From: Lepraria neglecta
Taxonomy: Eukaryota > Ascomycota > Lecanoromycetes > Lecanorales > Stereocaulaceae
Direction of reading: 5' to 3'
DNA: 64,000 nucleotides
Assembly (NCBI GenBank): GCA_033220425.1
Contig: CM065647.1
Location: 1,426,001-1,490,000 of the forward strand
Shown here: in pieces, positions 45,115 through 55,284 of the stretch
Position numbering within the stretch: the first letter of the stretch is position 1
Layout of the letters: each line of letters starts with the position of its first letter
Made by a program: the position numbers and the translations under genes
The notes under the pieces: model-generated
Database searches by the model: none
The model's input: only the letters and a program-made list of their open reading frames with translations
Told to the model about the DNA's origin: nothing

Positions 45115-46516
45115 ATGTGGGAGACCGTGTATTTCGATAATGGCGCCTATGTTCCGTCTACGCTCGAAGATGAGATAGAGCGCATCCAGGCTGATGCAGC
45201 CTCGATAGGCAAACTCTTTGATACATTTGAGGGTCTTCATGTCTCCGCCATAACGGGTCCTTTATCGACCAACGATACGGATGATGTGCACGAAGAGGAG
45301 GAGGATAATGATCTTGATAGCGACGTAGATGATGAAGGTTACTGGAGCAGCGTAAGAGATCTATTCTGTCCTCCTAATTTCCTAAGGAGCAGTCGTCTAA
45401 TATCTTGCAAAGGTCATATCACAACAGCGGCTCAATCCCGTCAACCCTTTCGAACGACCTGTGTATTATCGTGTGATGCATGCTGGTTCGCGATTCGAAA
45501 ATGCTAATAGCGACTTCCTAGCGCGTCTCCTACCACCACAAGATTTCGAGCGCATCCAAGAAACACGTATGCGACAATGGGTGGAGTTACATGCAAGACC
45601 TACAAACCAAACTGTGCCTACACCGTTTCTTTCAGTCACGACAGAGCTTTTTCGGGCTCTCAACCTCGCAGAACACTTTCGTCTATGGGGATACAACGAT
45701 ATCAGAGTCGACTTAATTGATGGTTGGTCACTTTTGAGAAATACAAGTACTGCAGTCAACCCCCTTCGACGGAAGCTTGGCCTTAATAAGCTGGAACGTC
45801 TACTTGTGAGAGGTATATATGGGTTAAAATACCTCGATCATCGGTTCTGAGCTGTTAGCAATGGGAACTTATCCGTCCAGCTTTCTTGACTTTGATCCCA
45901 TCGTTAGAATGCAACCAGAAGAGGTCTTTTAACACTTTAGTTCGGAATATCCACAGTCGAGGAAGAGGCTTCACTATATCCTTACTTATAGACCTGCTGG
46001 TGGTTAAGCTACGAATGAGTCCTTCGTCCATGCTTACGAAGCGAACCGCTATAGAAATACTTTCGTGGACCAAGGGACAGCGGGTATCTAACACGAGCAG
46101 TTGGAACATTGCTCACGATTCACGGACATCAAGGTTCAACAATTGGGGGTGGATAATACAGCATCTAGATCGGTATCTCGGTAAAATCGCCCTCGTTCTC
46201 GCTAAAACGACTCTTGCGCACTCACTATACTCCTCGTTTGATCATTGGTGGTATAGACGTGAAGAAGCTGAGATGGTTTTCTGGGCCGAAGGCCGACAAG
46301 ATGAGTGCATTGAGAACGGGACATCATGTTAATGGTTTGATTGAAGCCATCGAACAACCAGGTCATGAGAGGCTGCGCAGAGGTGTTACCTTTCGGCAGT
46401 ATCTGCCGGTAGATTTCAACGGAGATACAGATAGGTCGGGAATATCAGAGACATTTCATCTGTATCATCCTGACATCGAGACTGTCTCGTCTTACGACTT
46501 CGGTCATGCCTTGTAA
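45115..46516 (+). pseudogene. DUF7587-like protein, decayed by TAA codons
   Basis: The first exon MWETVYFDNGAYVPSTLEDE splices (GTAAGA at about 45355 to CAAAG at 45413) into VISQQRLNPVNPFERPVYYR then VMHAGSRFENANSDFLARLL and PTPFLSVTTELFRALNLAEH: the FYRVxHxxS...TPFISV layout of DUF7587-type domains. That frame stops at 45850. A second frame from an ATG at 45861 reads GTYPSSFLDFDPIVRMQPEE and stays sensible to about 46220 apart from five in-frame stops, every one TAA. A third frame carries the end (RLIIGGIDVKKLRWFSGPKA). Each TAA is one C-to-T step from CAA. Confidence 0.6.
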
Positions 46517-46828
46517 TAGTTTTGCCATCGACGTCCTTGACGATATTAACCTATTACCCATTCTTTTGAGTAACAACGCTGTAATCTGACAGATCACCTG
46601 TCCCACAGACACTGAACTTAGTATACCAATAGAAATTTAATATGAAGAAGTAGGAAGAGTTATATAGCTTTTGCCCACGTAGGTGCATATATATATATGT
46701 ATATACCATGGCCGCGAATACGTCAAACGAAATATGTAGAATCTGCGACACAAAGGACGATAAAGAATTGCGCTCTTTATCCTCTCCGCCCCTTTTGATG
46801 CGGGCTCATAGAGGTTGCTAGCGGGTTT

Positions 46829-47026
46829 CACAGCGGGTGCCTGAAGGTAGAACGAGGCTGACGCGTCAACGATGGTTCTGCCGGTTGCCCGTCTGTTTGT
46901 CGACGCTGAATATTCGAAATAAAGGGTCGTAATAAGGTTGAGGCTCTTGTCGACTCCAGCCTCCGTAGATCCCGTACTCGTCGTTATCCTGACGTAGACA
47001 ATCACCTCCATACCGGGTCTTTTGCC
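46829..47026 (-). repeat. Dispersed repeat, copy 2 of an inverted pair
   Basis: The reverse complement matches 41636-41823. In this copy the minus-strand frame stays open (MEVIVYVRITTSTGSTEAGV, then DKSLNLITTLYFEYSASTNR), so the repeat may come from a coding sequence of an unrecognised family. A TA microsatellite lies just left of it at about 46687-46705. Confidence 0.8.
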
Positions 47027-49080
47027 TTAGATTTTGCCGCTTCCTCTGCCTCGCATTTGGCAAATTTCGCCTCGTTTCCTGGACTTAGCGCCTTAGGCGG
47101 TGTAGCTTCTTGACGTATTTTCCGGCAGTTGGATGAGAGGCGAGATTGTACACCTCGGTGTGCTCGCTTGATCTCATGTCTGGTCTCGGCATTAGCGGAT
47201 TACACCTCGAGCTAAGGGCAGGCCTATGCCCCATCGCGTTTTGTAGGATCTTCAAACGCGTACTTGACTAGTATTGTATGTCCTTCTCTCTGTAGAGTAA
47301 GCTCTTTTGAACTCAACGCCGCTCCGCCTTCGATGATTCGGTTGTGACTACATACCAATGAATTGATGTCAATACATTCAAAGCTTCTGTTATTATGAGC
47401 TGTCTGACTATCGCAAGCAAGCTACTTGACTTGAACCCAGTAGGTACAGTCGGTAGCAAAGGGATCGTAGGCAGTATCCACCGAATGAAAGTCCCACGAT
47501 GCGTGTATTCTCGCCGTATCTATTTGCACGATTAGGGAATTGTATCGGTTAGTAAGCTTATATGAAGTCGAGTCACCTCGAGAGAGGCGGCGGAAGATTA
47601 CAATTGGTCTTAACGGGGGCATATCTGCTTACATCCCGTCAAGACACTACTGTACGTCGGCCCTATCCCGCTCGGTAGACACTTTCAGGGTTACAAGAGA
47701 GCCGGGCGAGGTGTTGGACGAAGGCTCTACGTAATCTCCAGATGAACTAGTGTAAGCGGGGTCCGTTGTCTCGTGAATAGATCCTTAATTACAGGCTCTG
47801 GAGAGTGTTGAGTTTAATGACCACGGCTCCCGTAAAAGTAGAACGCTCTCGTCTGGGTGCGGAAACGGAAGTCGTCTGTGATTCAAGAGGTGGATAATTT
47901 CGGCTTCTAGAGCCGCGTTAAATCTATCAATCACTGGCAGGAGACGTCCGTTGGCAGAAGGATCGTCAATAGCCCGCTCCGGTAGGATCCACCGATCGTA
48001 CAGTCTCCCGTGCGTCCGGGGGGTCTGAAACTCTCTATAGAGTCGGAGGAACAGATCGTACAGATAATAAGCGCTCTTGCTCGAACTAATAATCCGTGGA
48101 CGACATATATGCGGCTATTACTCATAGAACAACAATAGCTGGATTTCGGTATGGATCTTCTAGGGCGTAGCGCAATTAGCCATACGTGATTGAAACTTCA
48201 TTCGTGCCGCGGAGACAGATGCCGAGTTATAAGTTTTGTAACCGTGCTGATATAATAGGCGGGTGACTCTGAGAAGTGTTTGGTCGAACCCAGCCGAGTG
48301 ACTTGCGATGAATGCTGTGTCTAAGGGAGGCTTCTCGATCGCTCGAACTGAAATGTGTCGGAAGAGTGTATATTTGGAGCTTCGGGCGGTATCGATGAGG
48401 TCGCAGGCGATATAATAATAGTGACCTAATTTGCTTATCGCTCGCAGGAGGTAAGTCTTAAGACTGGGGTTGATAACGGGTGACGTTTCAAGAACGGTCT
48501 GTAAACCGCGGATGTCGAATTTGTAGATTCGAATTAATATCGCTCCCTCGAGCGGCCTCGAAATCGGAGAACCTCTAGAATAGTTATATCGCGCTAGATC
48601 GAATACTGGTGATACGGGCTCTCGTTACGGCTATAGATTGACTCGTCGTAGACGGTTCTGCGTAGCGAGGGTAAGAGCCTAGGCTTTCCCGCTGTCTTAC
48701 AGGTTCTCGTAGCGTGACTGGACCTCAGGCAGGATAAGATCTAAGGTTTGTTCAGTATGATAATTTGACGGAAGATATCTTGCCGGATATTAAACCTGGA
48801 CTTTACTGACCGTTTGCTGTTACGAACCCTTGCGTGCGGGGTATCGTGTATGGATTATTCTCAATGGGGATGGAGGTGCTAGAGGTACAAGAGATTGAAG
48901 CAGGCTTCAAGTGTTGCTAAGCGGGTCTGGTATATGGTCAGATGATATATGTTCAGTGCCTAGCCTAAGAGATCTATCGCATGTAGCAAGTAGAAAGGAA
49001 GTTGAGCACGATGCTCCAAGTGGTGAGCAGTGCTCTACATATATAGACATAGGAAACCACGCCAAGCCTGCTTGTTCAAG
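47027..49080. other. CpA-poor, TpA/CpG-rich stretch without genes
   Basis: No frame above about 95 codons. In 48541-48600 I count 7 CpG, 5 TpA, no CpA and no TpG; neighbouring lines are similar but less extreme. This is the dinucleotide shift expected after C-to-T mutation at CpA sites, so the stretch is probably old mutated repeat DNA. No terminal repeats were found. Confidence 0.5.
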
Positions 49081-49203
49081 CCGTTCGACAACTGACCGGT
49101 TCGAACGCAAAGACCATGTTCGAGCAACTGAGTCCGAACGCCAAGACCATGTTCGAGCCTGACCGGTTCGAATGCCAAGACCGTTCGACAACGTTCGACA
49201 ACC
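49081..49203. repeat. Minisatellite, about 3 units of roughly 32 bp
   Basis: Units share the core TTCGAACGCMAAGACCATGT: copies at about 49098, 49133 and 49164 each contain CCGGTTCGAA or GTCCGAAC, then GCCAAGACC and GTTCGA(GCAACTGA/GCCTGA/CAACG). It starts and ends with CCGTTCGACAAC. Confidence 0.7.
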
Positions 49204-49496
49204 ATTGCGTTCAACGTAGCACGGTTGCTGCTTGTAACATTTGCGTTAGCCTAAAACCTTATCCTTTTAAAGTAGGTCCCAGAGTCCATACAATACCATT
49301 AAAGCCTTACGTGATATACGAGAGGTCTCTAATATTCGATACTAGACGGATAGTCATCCCGGTCTTATTAAGATCTTCTTTAACGCTAACAGCTATTACC
49401 TTAAGTATATTATCGGTCGAGGTTAAGAGGAATACTACGCTATCTATAAGCTCCCTCTCTTGGTCTAGGGGAAGCTATCGCCCCTCGCCGTAGATG

Positions 49497-50398
49497 GCGT
49501 CTTAAAGAACGCAAAGGCCGAGCTTGTTACGCTTGCAGCGCGATTCCGTGTTTCGCCGCCGAGTCTGAAGCAGGCTACTGCTGAGCTCTGCAACACAGCG
49601 GGTAAGTTGTCTTCCCACCTGCGTGGTCCGCTGTACTGATTGTTGCTACTAGTGTATCTTACTGCATTCGCGCAGAGACCCCCACACGAGTGCAGGTTTG
49701 ACTTCTTTCTCCTATACACTATAACTTCCAGCATCAACACGACAATCTTTGGAAACGAGCCTTCTTTCACTACCGCCCAGAAATGCCGACTACTCGAATA
49801 CACTGGCAGAGTCTTTCTGATGACCTACGTCGGCATGGGCGCTCCAGAGCCAAACTTCGAATGGCTGCTTTCTCATGCCTCCCGACTGCCAAACCAGACC
49901 TGGGACACAGTTTTTGAGCGCGCCGGATATCACGAGGACGATGGCCATATGTGCAAAATGATTCGTGGGATGAAGCACGCAGAGAACGTCTCAAAGCCGT
50001 ATGACCACCTACCATAATTCAAGGTGAAGCAGCACATGTTCTTGCCTGCAGCGATTGCCGCTATCGACTCTGGTAGCAAACAGCCAATAGAGTGGACGGA
50101 GCATTTCGATCTTATTCGTCGTGTTGGATACCTCGAGGCTTGGGTGAATATCCCTTTGCGATCAGCTAGAGTCCCTAAGAAATCAGATGCACCTTTAACC
50201 AATAGTAGCAGCATGGCCAATGTTACCAATAGGACGAATGGTGCCAGCATGACTAATGGTACTGGTCCAGCATCGGTCAATGGTACCACTCCAGCTGTCG
50301 AGAAGCCAGTCAAGTCTTCGGAAAAGCTGGCGCAGATTCCTGAAAGGCCAGTTCAAGCCCCCCAGGCTACGGCTCAAGTCTCTGCTGAGGCTAACTAG
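49497..50398 (+). pseudogene. Questin-oxidase-like protein (DUF4243), C-terminal remnant with a TAA
   Basis: Pieces in order: KNAKAELVTLAARFRVSPPS, then after a GTAAGT donor CRFDFFLLYTITSSINTTIF, EYTGRVFLMTYVGMGAPEPN and the conserved AGYHEDDGHMCKMIRGMKHA-ENVSKPYD block. A TAA at 50015-50017 interrupts HLP-FKVKQHMFLPAAIAA in a single unbroken frame, which then runs WTEHFDLIRRVGYLEAWVNI to a long Thr/Asn-rich tail ending at 50398. Intact relatives are oxidases such as the fungal questin oxidase and aflY types in aromatic polyketide pathways. The N-terminal half is missing. CAA-to-TAA would explain the stop. Confidence 0.62.
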
Positions 50399-51109
50399 AT
50401 TTGAGATGAGGGTGGTCTTTTTATATTAGCACATAGATGATCTTTAACGGACCTCCATATCAGAGTAGAAAACCTGCCCGCCTCGCGCATGTGAAACACT
50501 CATGATTCAGTGTGGCACTAGCAGACACCCAGAAAATCTGGTATAGGCGAACAGAGATACCAACCGAAGAAAAGGCGAGGGACTTGCCGCCGTTACGTCC
50601 AAAAAAAAAACGCCGACGCTGGTGCTTGGTCGTGGTCCGTGGATGACGTCGTCGGTTCTAACCACTCCAGTGTGCTGTTCACTTCTTGACTTACGCTGCA
50701 CAACAGCAGCTCGCGATATCTTGGGGTGGCTGGAATTGCAGACGCAGGGACTTGGGACCACTCAAGAAGGAGCCGGCGGTGGAACAATACCTCGAAAGAA
50801 ATCAGTGCGGAAGGAGACGAAAAGGAGGATGTTGATGTTGTTGGCGAGGATGGAAGATCATTTCCGCAGAAGCAGGGGGAATCATTGAAAACCAGCACGC
50901 ATCATGATGGGAAGACTTAGAGGGGTTTTGCTTAGCCAGATAGACAGCATACAAAATAGACCAAGTCCTCCAAGAATGGCGGTTCATTTGCAGCATTTCC
51001 CGGAGAGGTATAGCGGTCTAATTCCGTACGACGCATGACTCGCGCAAACATCCTCTCTTCTTGTTTACAGAGGATTGGAAGACCAGAACACTTTTCCCAT
51101 CAACCCATT
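50399..51109. other. Right border zone of the island and MZT1 promoter
   Basis: A run of ten A at 50600-50609 is the most obvious feature. Frames on both strands are short and without family pattern. Intact housekeeping genes resume at 51110. Confidence 0.4.
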
Positions 51110-51466
51110 ATGCCGTCGGTGGAATTAGCATCAAAGCGGCAAGCAGCCCGCGAAGTCATTGACATCCTCTCCGAGATCTCGCTCCTGCTAGTACGCGCCC
51201 CTTCCTAAAGGCCCCACCCCGACTACGCGTTTACTAACATTGCTGCGCAGAATACCCACCTAGACCGCAGCACGTTGTCGCTCTGTGTGTCGCTGATTGA
51301 GAATGGCGTCAATCCAGAAGCTTTGGCTGTGAGTAGATACCCGCCCGGAGGCCGTATATGGTAGGAAGAGGAAGCTGATCCCGCCGTGATGTAGACGGTA
51401 ATTCAGGAGTTGAGGAAGGAGGGCGCGAAAGTACAAGGGCAACAGGGGAGTCCGGGGAGTGCATAG
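51110..51466 (+). CDS. MZT1: Mitotic-spindle organizing protein 1 (MOZART1)
   Basis: Three small exons (51110-51190, 51251-51328, 51395-51466) encode 76 residues: [40 protein letters not shown] then [15 protein letters not shown] and a short tail. This is the complete three-helix MOZART1 protein, which binds the N-termini of gamma-tubulin complex proteins and is needed to recruit gamma-tubulin rings to spindle poles. The introns are 60 and 66 bp. Each exon is too short to stand out alone, so the gene is easy to miss. Confidence 0.95.
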
Positions 51467-51667
51467 GCATTGATATTCGAATGAGAGGGAGAGGCTTTAA
51501 AATGCAGCAAAAGATACCCAGGGATGGCGTTGGATGATTATGATTGTTATGACATACGGGAACTATGATAGGACAATGAGGTCGTTGCATGATATCCTTC
51601 GCCATGCTAAAAGCAGATTTCCTCGCCAGTGATATCTACAGTCCAACATTCGAGGTCGCAAGCTGGA

Positions 51668-53146
51668 TTATGGCTTCCCAACCAAATCCTCTGTCTCCTT
51701 ATCCCGCTGCCCCAAACTCCCCGATCTCTCCTGAGGTTCCAGCTTCTTGTCTCCTCCAATATTTTCCGCCATAGCCTCCGCTGCCGCGTGCTTCAGCCTC
51801 TCACTGTCATCAGCCTTGACATCCTTCTTCTTCGCTTCCTCATCATCACTGTCACCTAAGCTGAAAGGGTCATGGTCTGTCACAGGACTAGGATCTACAG
51901 CCTGCAATGGCTGCCATTTACTCGATTTGCCTCCTGCGCCAGATGATGGGCGGTTGGTTGGGCTCGGTGATTTAGGATAGTGGATGTCGATTTCTTCTGG
52001 TGGGCCGTCTTGAAAGGAGACTCGTCGGCCTGATTGAATTGATTGAGGGCGCGGGGGCGTGGGCTTGAATAGGTCGGGGTTTGCTAAGGGACGACTTGAG
52101 CGTCTTGGTGGTGGGGCTGTTGTGAAGAGCCGTTAGCAGCTTGAACAATTATCGGCCAGACATGTGATTTGCCTTCGTTGTCTTTCATCGATAAGCCAGC
52201 AAAATCGTCTCCAAGCACCTGTGGATCGGCATCGTATCTCTCCCGATCTGCACTCGGCCTCCCAAACTCGTTGCTTCTCCTGCCACCGTATGATTGCTGA
52301 GGCTGGTAGCCTTGTCTTGGTGGCCGTTGAGAATCATCCTCCTCTTCACCATCGATCTTCTTTTTCAAGCTATTGACCCATTTGTTGACTGTAGATTGTG
52401 TCTCTAAGAATCCCTTCTTGATATTGTCACGGATGACTGGTAGATCATCTATACCTATCTATTAGTACCAGCCCTCCTTCATGCTAACCGGACATACCAT
52501 CAAAGAAATTACGATCACGATCCTCGTCAAATTCTTCCGGTCTTGGAGCGCTTCCTCTCCTAACTGCACCACCCCTAGAAGCTCGCCTCGTCCCCGATCC
52601 AGATCTTGGGGTTTGGTCGTAAGCAGCAGCCCCATTATAGTGCTCAGCAAGTTGTCGCGCATATCGTTCATCGGCCGCAAGCTGCTCTTCCTCCACAGAT
52701 CTTGGACCCGTCGGCACCCGGACTGGTCTTGGAGGTTGCGCTGGTGGAGGTGGTTCTGCTGCGTCTGGATCTGACATGCCTAGGAGAGCATTGAAAGCTG
52801 GCTCTACCCGTCCACCACTCGCTCGTAGAACGGCCTTAACCACTGTAGCATCGATCGTCGGGAATGCCTCTTTCAGCGTGTTCTCTGCTTGCTGCTCTGG
52901 ATTCAATGGACGCGGGGGCTTTGGTGGGGGAGCCTCTTCTCCTGAACCAGCTTGAGGGGCTGAAGTTGATGTAGAAGGTTTTGGAGGCGAAGCTGGTGTT
53001 TCTGTAGGCTCATCATCGAAGTCCAGGGCCTTTGCGGTCGTTGGAGATTCTGGACGTGGCTCTGACTTCTACTTCATGGTTAGCAGGCTCCCATTTGACG
53101 GGTTCTTGTGGCTTGCGCAGCGTACTGGCTTCTCTGGATCTGACAT
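51668..53146 (-). CDS. CUE5: CUE5-type ubiquitin-binding autophagy adaptor
   Basis: Four exons (53146-53126, 53068-52498, 52454-52173, 52116-51668) give 440 residues starting MSDPEKP. The CUE domain is NTLKEAFPTIDATVVKAVLR then ASGGRVEPAFNALLGMSDPD, with the FP and LL positions that contact ubiquitin. Then come an Arg/Ser-rich linker, VEEEQLAADERYARQLAEHY, and the conserved helix LPVIRDNIKKGFLETQSTVN-KWVNSLKKKIDG. The tail is Pro/Ser-rich and disordered. In yeast Cue5 links ubiquitinated aggregates to Atg8. The third intron (52172-52117) starts GCAAAT and ends ACAACAG: a GC-AG intron, needed to reach APPPRRSSRPLANPDLF. The second intron is only 43 bp. Confidence 0.88.
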
Positions 53147-54050
53147 AACGGCTGGCTTTGAATATGAGTTTGGCTATGAAGCAATGTACTGTACAGTCAA
53201 ATTGTTAATTCAAGTCACAGATGGTGAGAAAGAATCCAACAATCTGCTCTGATAGGCGCATAGAATAGGCATTTGTTTCGGAGAGGACCAAGCACGCGGC
53301 GGTGGCGCTAGTTTTGGCTCACAGTCAGCAGTCCTTTCTTTTCTTACTTCATGCACCAACACCTCTCCCACTACACTATTATGCATACCTCTGGATGATT
53401 CAAAAGAAGCTCTTTACTTCCGCACTGGACAGTCTCTTTCTCAATGCATCATTCGTTGGTATTGATATGCAATAATGACTTGTCTCTCCTATTCGCTATC
53501 TTTTCTTCGAATTTTTGGTCCCTAAAAACACAAGACAGACTACGGAGGTTAAGCCTCGAGGATGTTGTGTCCGGAGAGCTTTCTCTCTGATTTATCAAAG
53601 AGCTGTGCCGCCTCTATTTACCTGCCTTATGATCAGAGGCTCTCAAAGGGCTCTTGAAATTCGAAGCACGCTGACTATGTTCTTACCCATTCAAGAAACT
53701 CTGTCGTCCCCCGTTTGCCTCTGGCCTAGCATTACAAAGGACACGTGAAAGGGTGCTTTGTGGCTGATGTCCTCGATTGACCCATAGACGTATCTGCGGA
53801 CAATGGATGCGTTGACCAAGAAGATGGATGTGGACATTTGCTTTGTCCTCAACAATCGAATCATGGTGGGTCATGCTACAAATGTTCTTTCATGCTCCGC
53901 GCATGAGATGCGTCCGCTGTCCAACAAACAGCGAGATGTTTCTTCAGGGGGATTCCCTTATTTGTTGTGCATGCTCGTTGATCTGACTTCTACCCTGTTT
54001 CCATTGCAAAAGAATATATCTCCACATCTGCTACACAGCAAAAGATCACT
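53147..54050. other. Intergenic region between divergent CUE5 and F-box genes
   Basis: Both promoters lie within these 0.9 kb. A pyrimidine-rich block is found at 53330-53400. No gene or RNA was recognised. Confidence 0.45.
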
Positions 54051-55141
54051 ATGTCTGGCCTTCGCGCTGTACTAAACAATCCAAGTGTACCAGGCGAGTC
54101 TGTACTCTCTTTCCTGTTCAACGCGGGGGATGCAGGTGAAACCTTCCAAGCGGAAATTCTTCAATATCTCAACCTCCACGACGCCTTTAATCTACGGCAG
54201 GCTAACAGTCGTTTGAATGACGTTCTTAAGGGAAGGCCCAAAATCGTGAATCGCTATGACAGCAGGGGTAATCTAGCCTACCGATTCCCCACTAATTCGA
54301 TACTATACGCGCTTAGAGCACAATGCAATGGCACCCGCTTGAAACGTAACAGGACGAATGTTCCATGTAATGTTGGTCGGCTGGAGGACACAAGGATTGC
54401 CAACGTATGTTATTCTTTCTGATTCATCCCTCTCTTTGCTTGTCCTGGACATTGAGTCGAGCGACAAGATCCGAGAGCAGTCATGCGCGAGACCGGTTTC
54501 ACAATTGGTTTCTATCCCGAAGGAGCAACGCTGACGTTGGAACCATTTAGTGCCTGGGAGTCTCGCCACCAATTGATACCAACAATCGATTGCGAAGACA
54601 GCAGTGTGCCGGTCCTATCTGCGATCGTTGTATACGACGAACTAGGAGGTTTTTCCAACATGATGAACAGGCCTTAATTGATGATTCTCGTGCTTGCCAT
54701 CTATGTCTGACATGTCAGCGGAAAGAGATGCGCGCCCACCCAAATGGCCATAGAGGCTGCATCTGTAAAAGCCTGTTAAACGGCAAGAGGATATGCTGGG
54801 CTTGTCGGTTCACGGCGTATTGGCAGCTCCAAGACAGGTACTTTCGGGCACAAAATCTGTTACTCAACGTCCACAAAGACAAATCAGGAAGGGTCTACGT
54901 CGGTTCGAGCAGAGGTCAGAGAAAGACTGTTCCATGTCCAGGTTGTGGAGCCGTACATCTTCAGCCTGCAAGCCTTGTCTTCTATTGTTTGGCTTGCAAC
55001 GGTGTCGGGGTGCTACCAAATTCGGGACAGAATTTCGTGCCTACAAGGGCGATACCAGTCCAACAAACGAGGAGGTCTCCCCGGATTGAGGCCAATGCTG
55101 CTAAAGACCTTTCGGTTGGCTTGGAACTCCTCCGACACTAG
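54051..55141 (+). CDS. F-box-like protein with a Cys-rich C-terminal region
   Basis: Two exons, 54051-54404 and 54551-55141, join over a 146-bp intron (GTATGT...ATTTAG) to 314 residues. An F-box-like helix pair lies near residues 30-65 (AEILQYLNLHDAFNLRQANS, RLNDVLKG). After the join, many Cys pairs follow: CAGPICDRCIRR, ACHLCLTCQRKEM, GCICKSLLNGKRICWACR and near the end CPGCGAVHLQPAS with FYCLACNG, so two or three zinc sites are likely. F-box proteins bring substrates to SCF ubiquitin ligases; the target is unknown. The intron is long for this window and its acceptor is inferred from frame alone, so the join could be off. Confidence 0.62.
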
Positions 55142-55284
55142 GAGTCCTTGAATGTCAAGGAGAAGCTTATAAGAGATCTGGAAATTCTCTTCCTGAAAGA
55201 GTAAAAGTATCGTTCTCGTTACACCCTGCCGCGCCCTCAGCCAAACCAAGCGTCTAAAATATACACGAAGGCCAAGTACTAACT

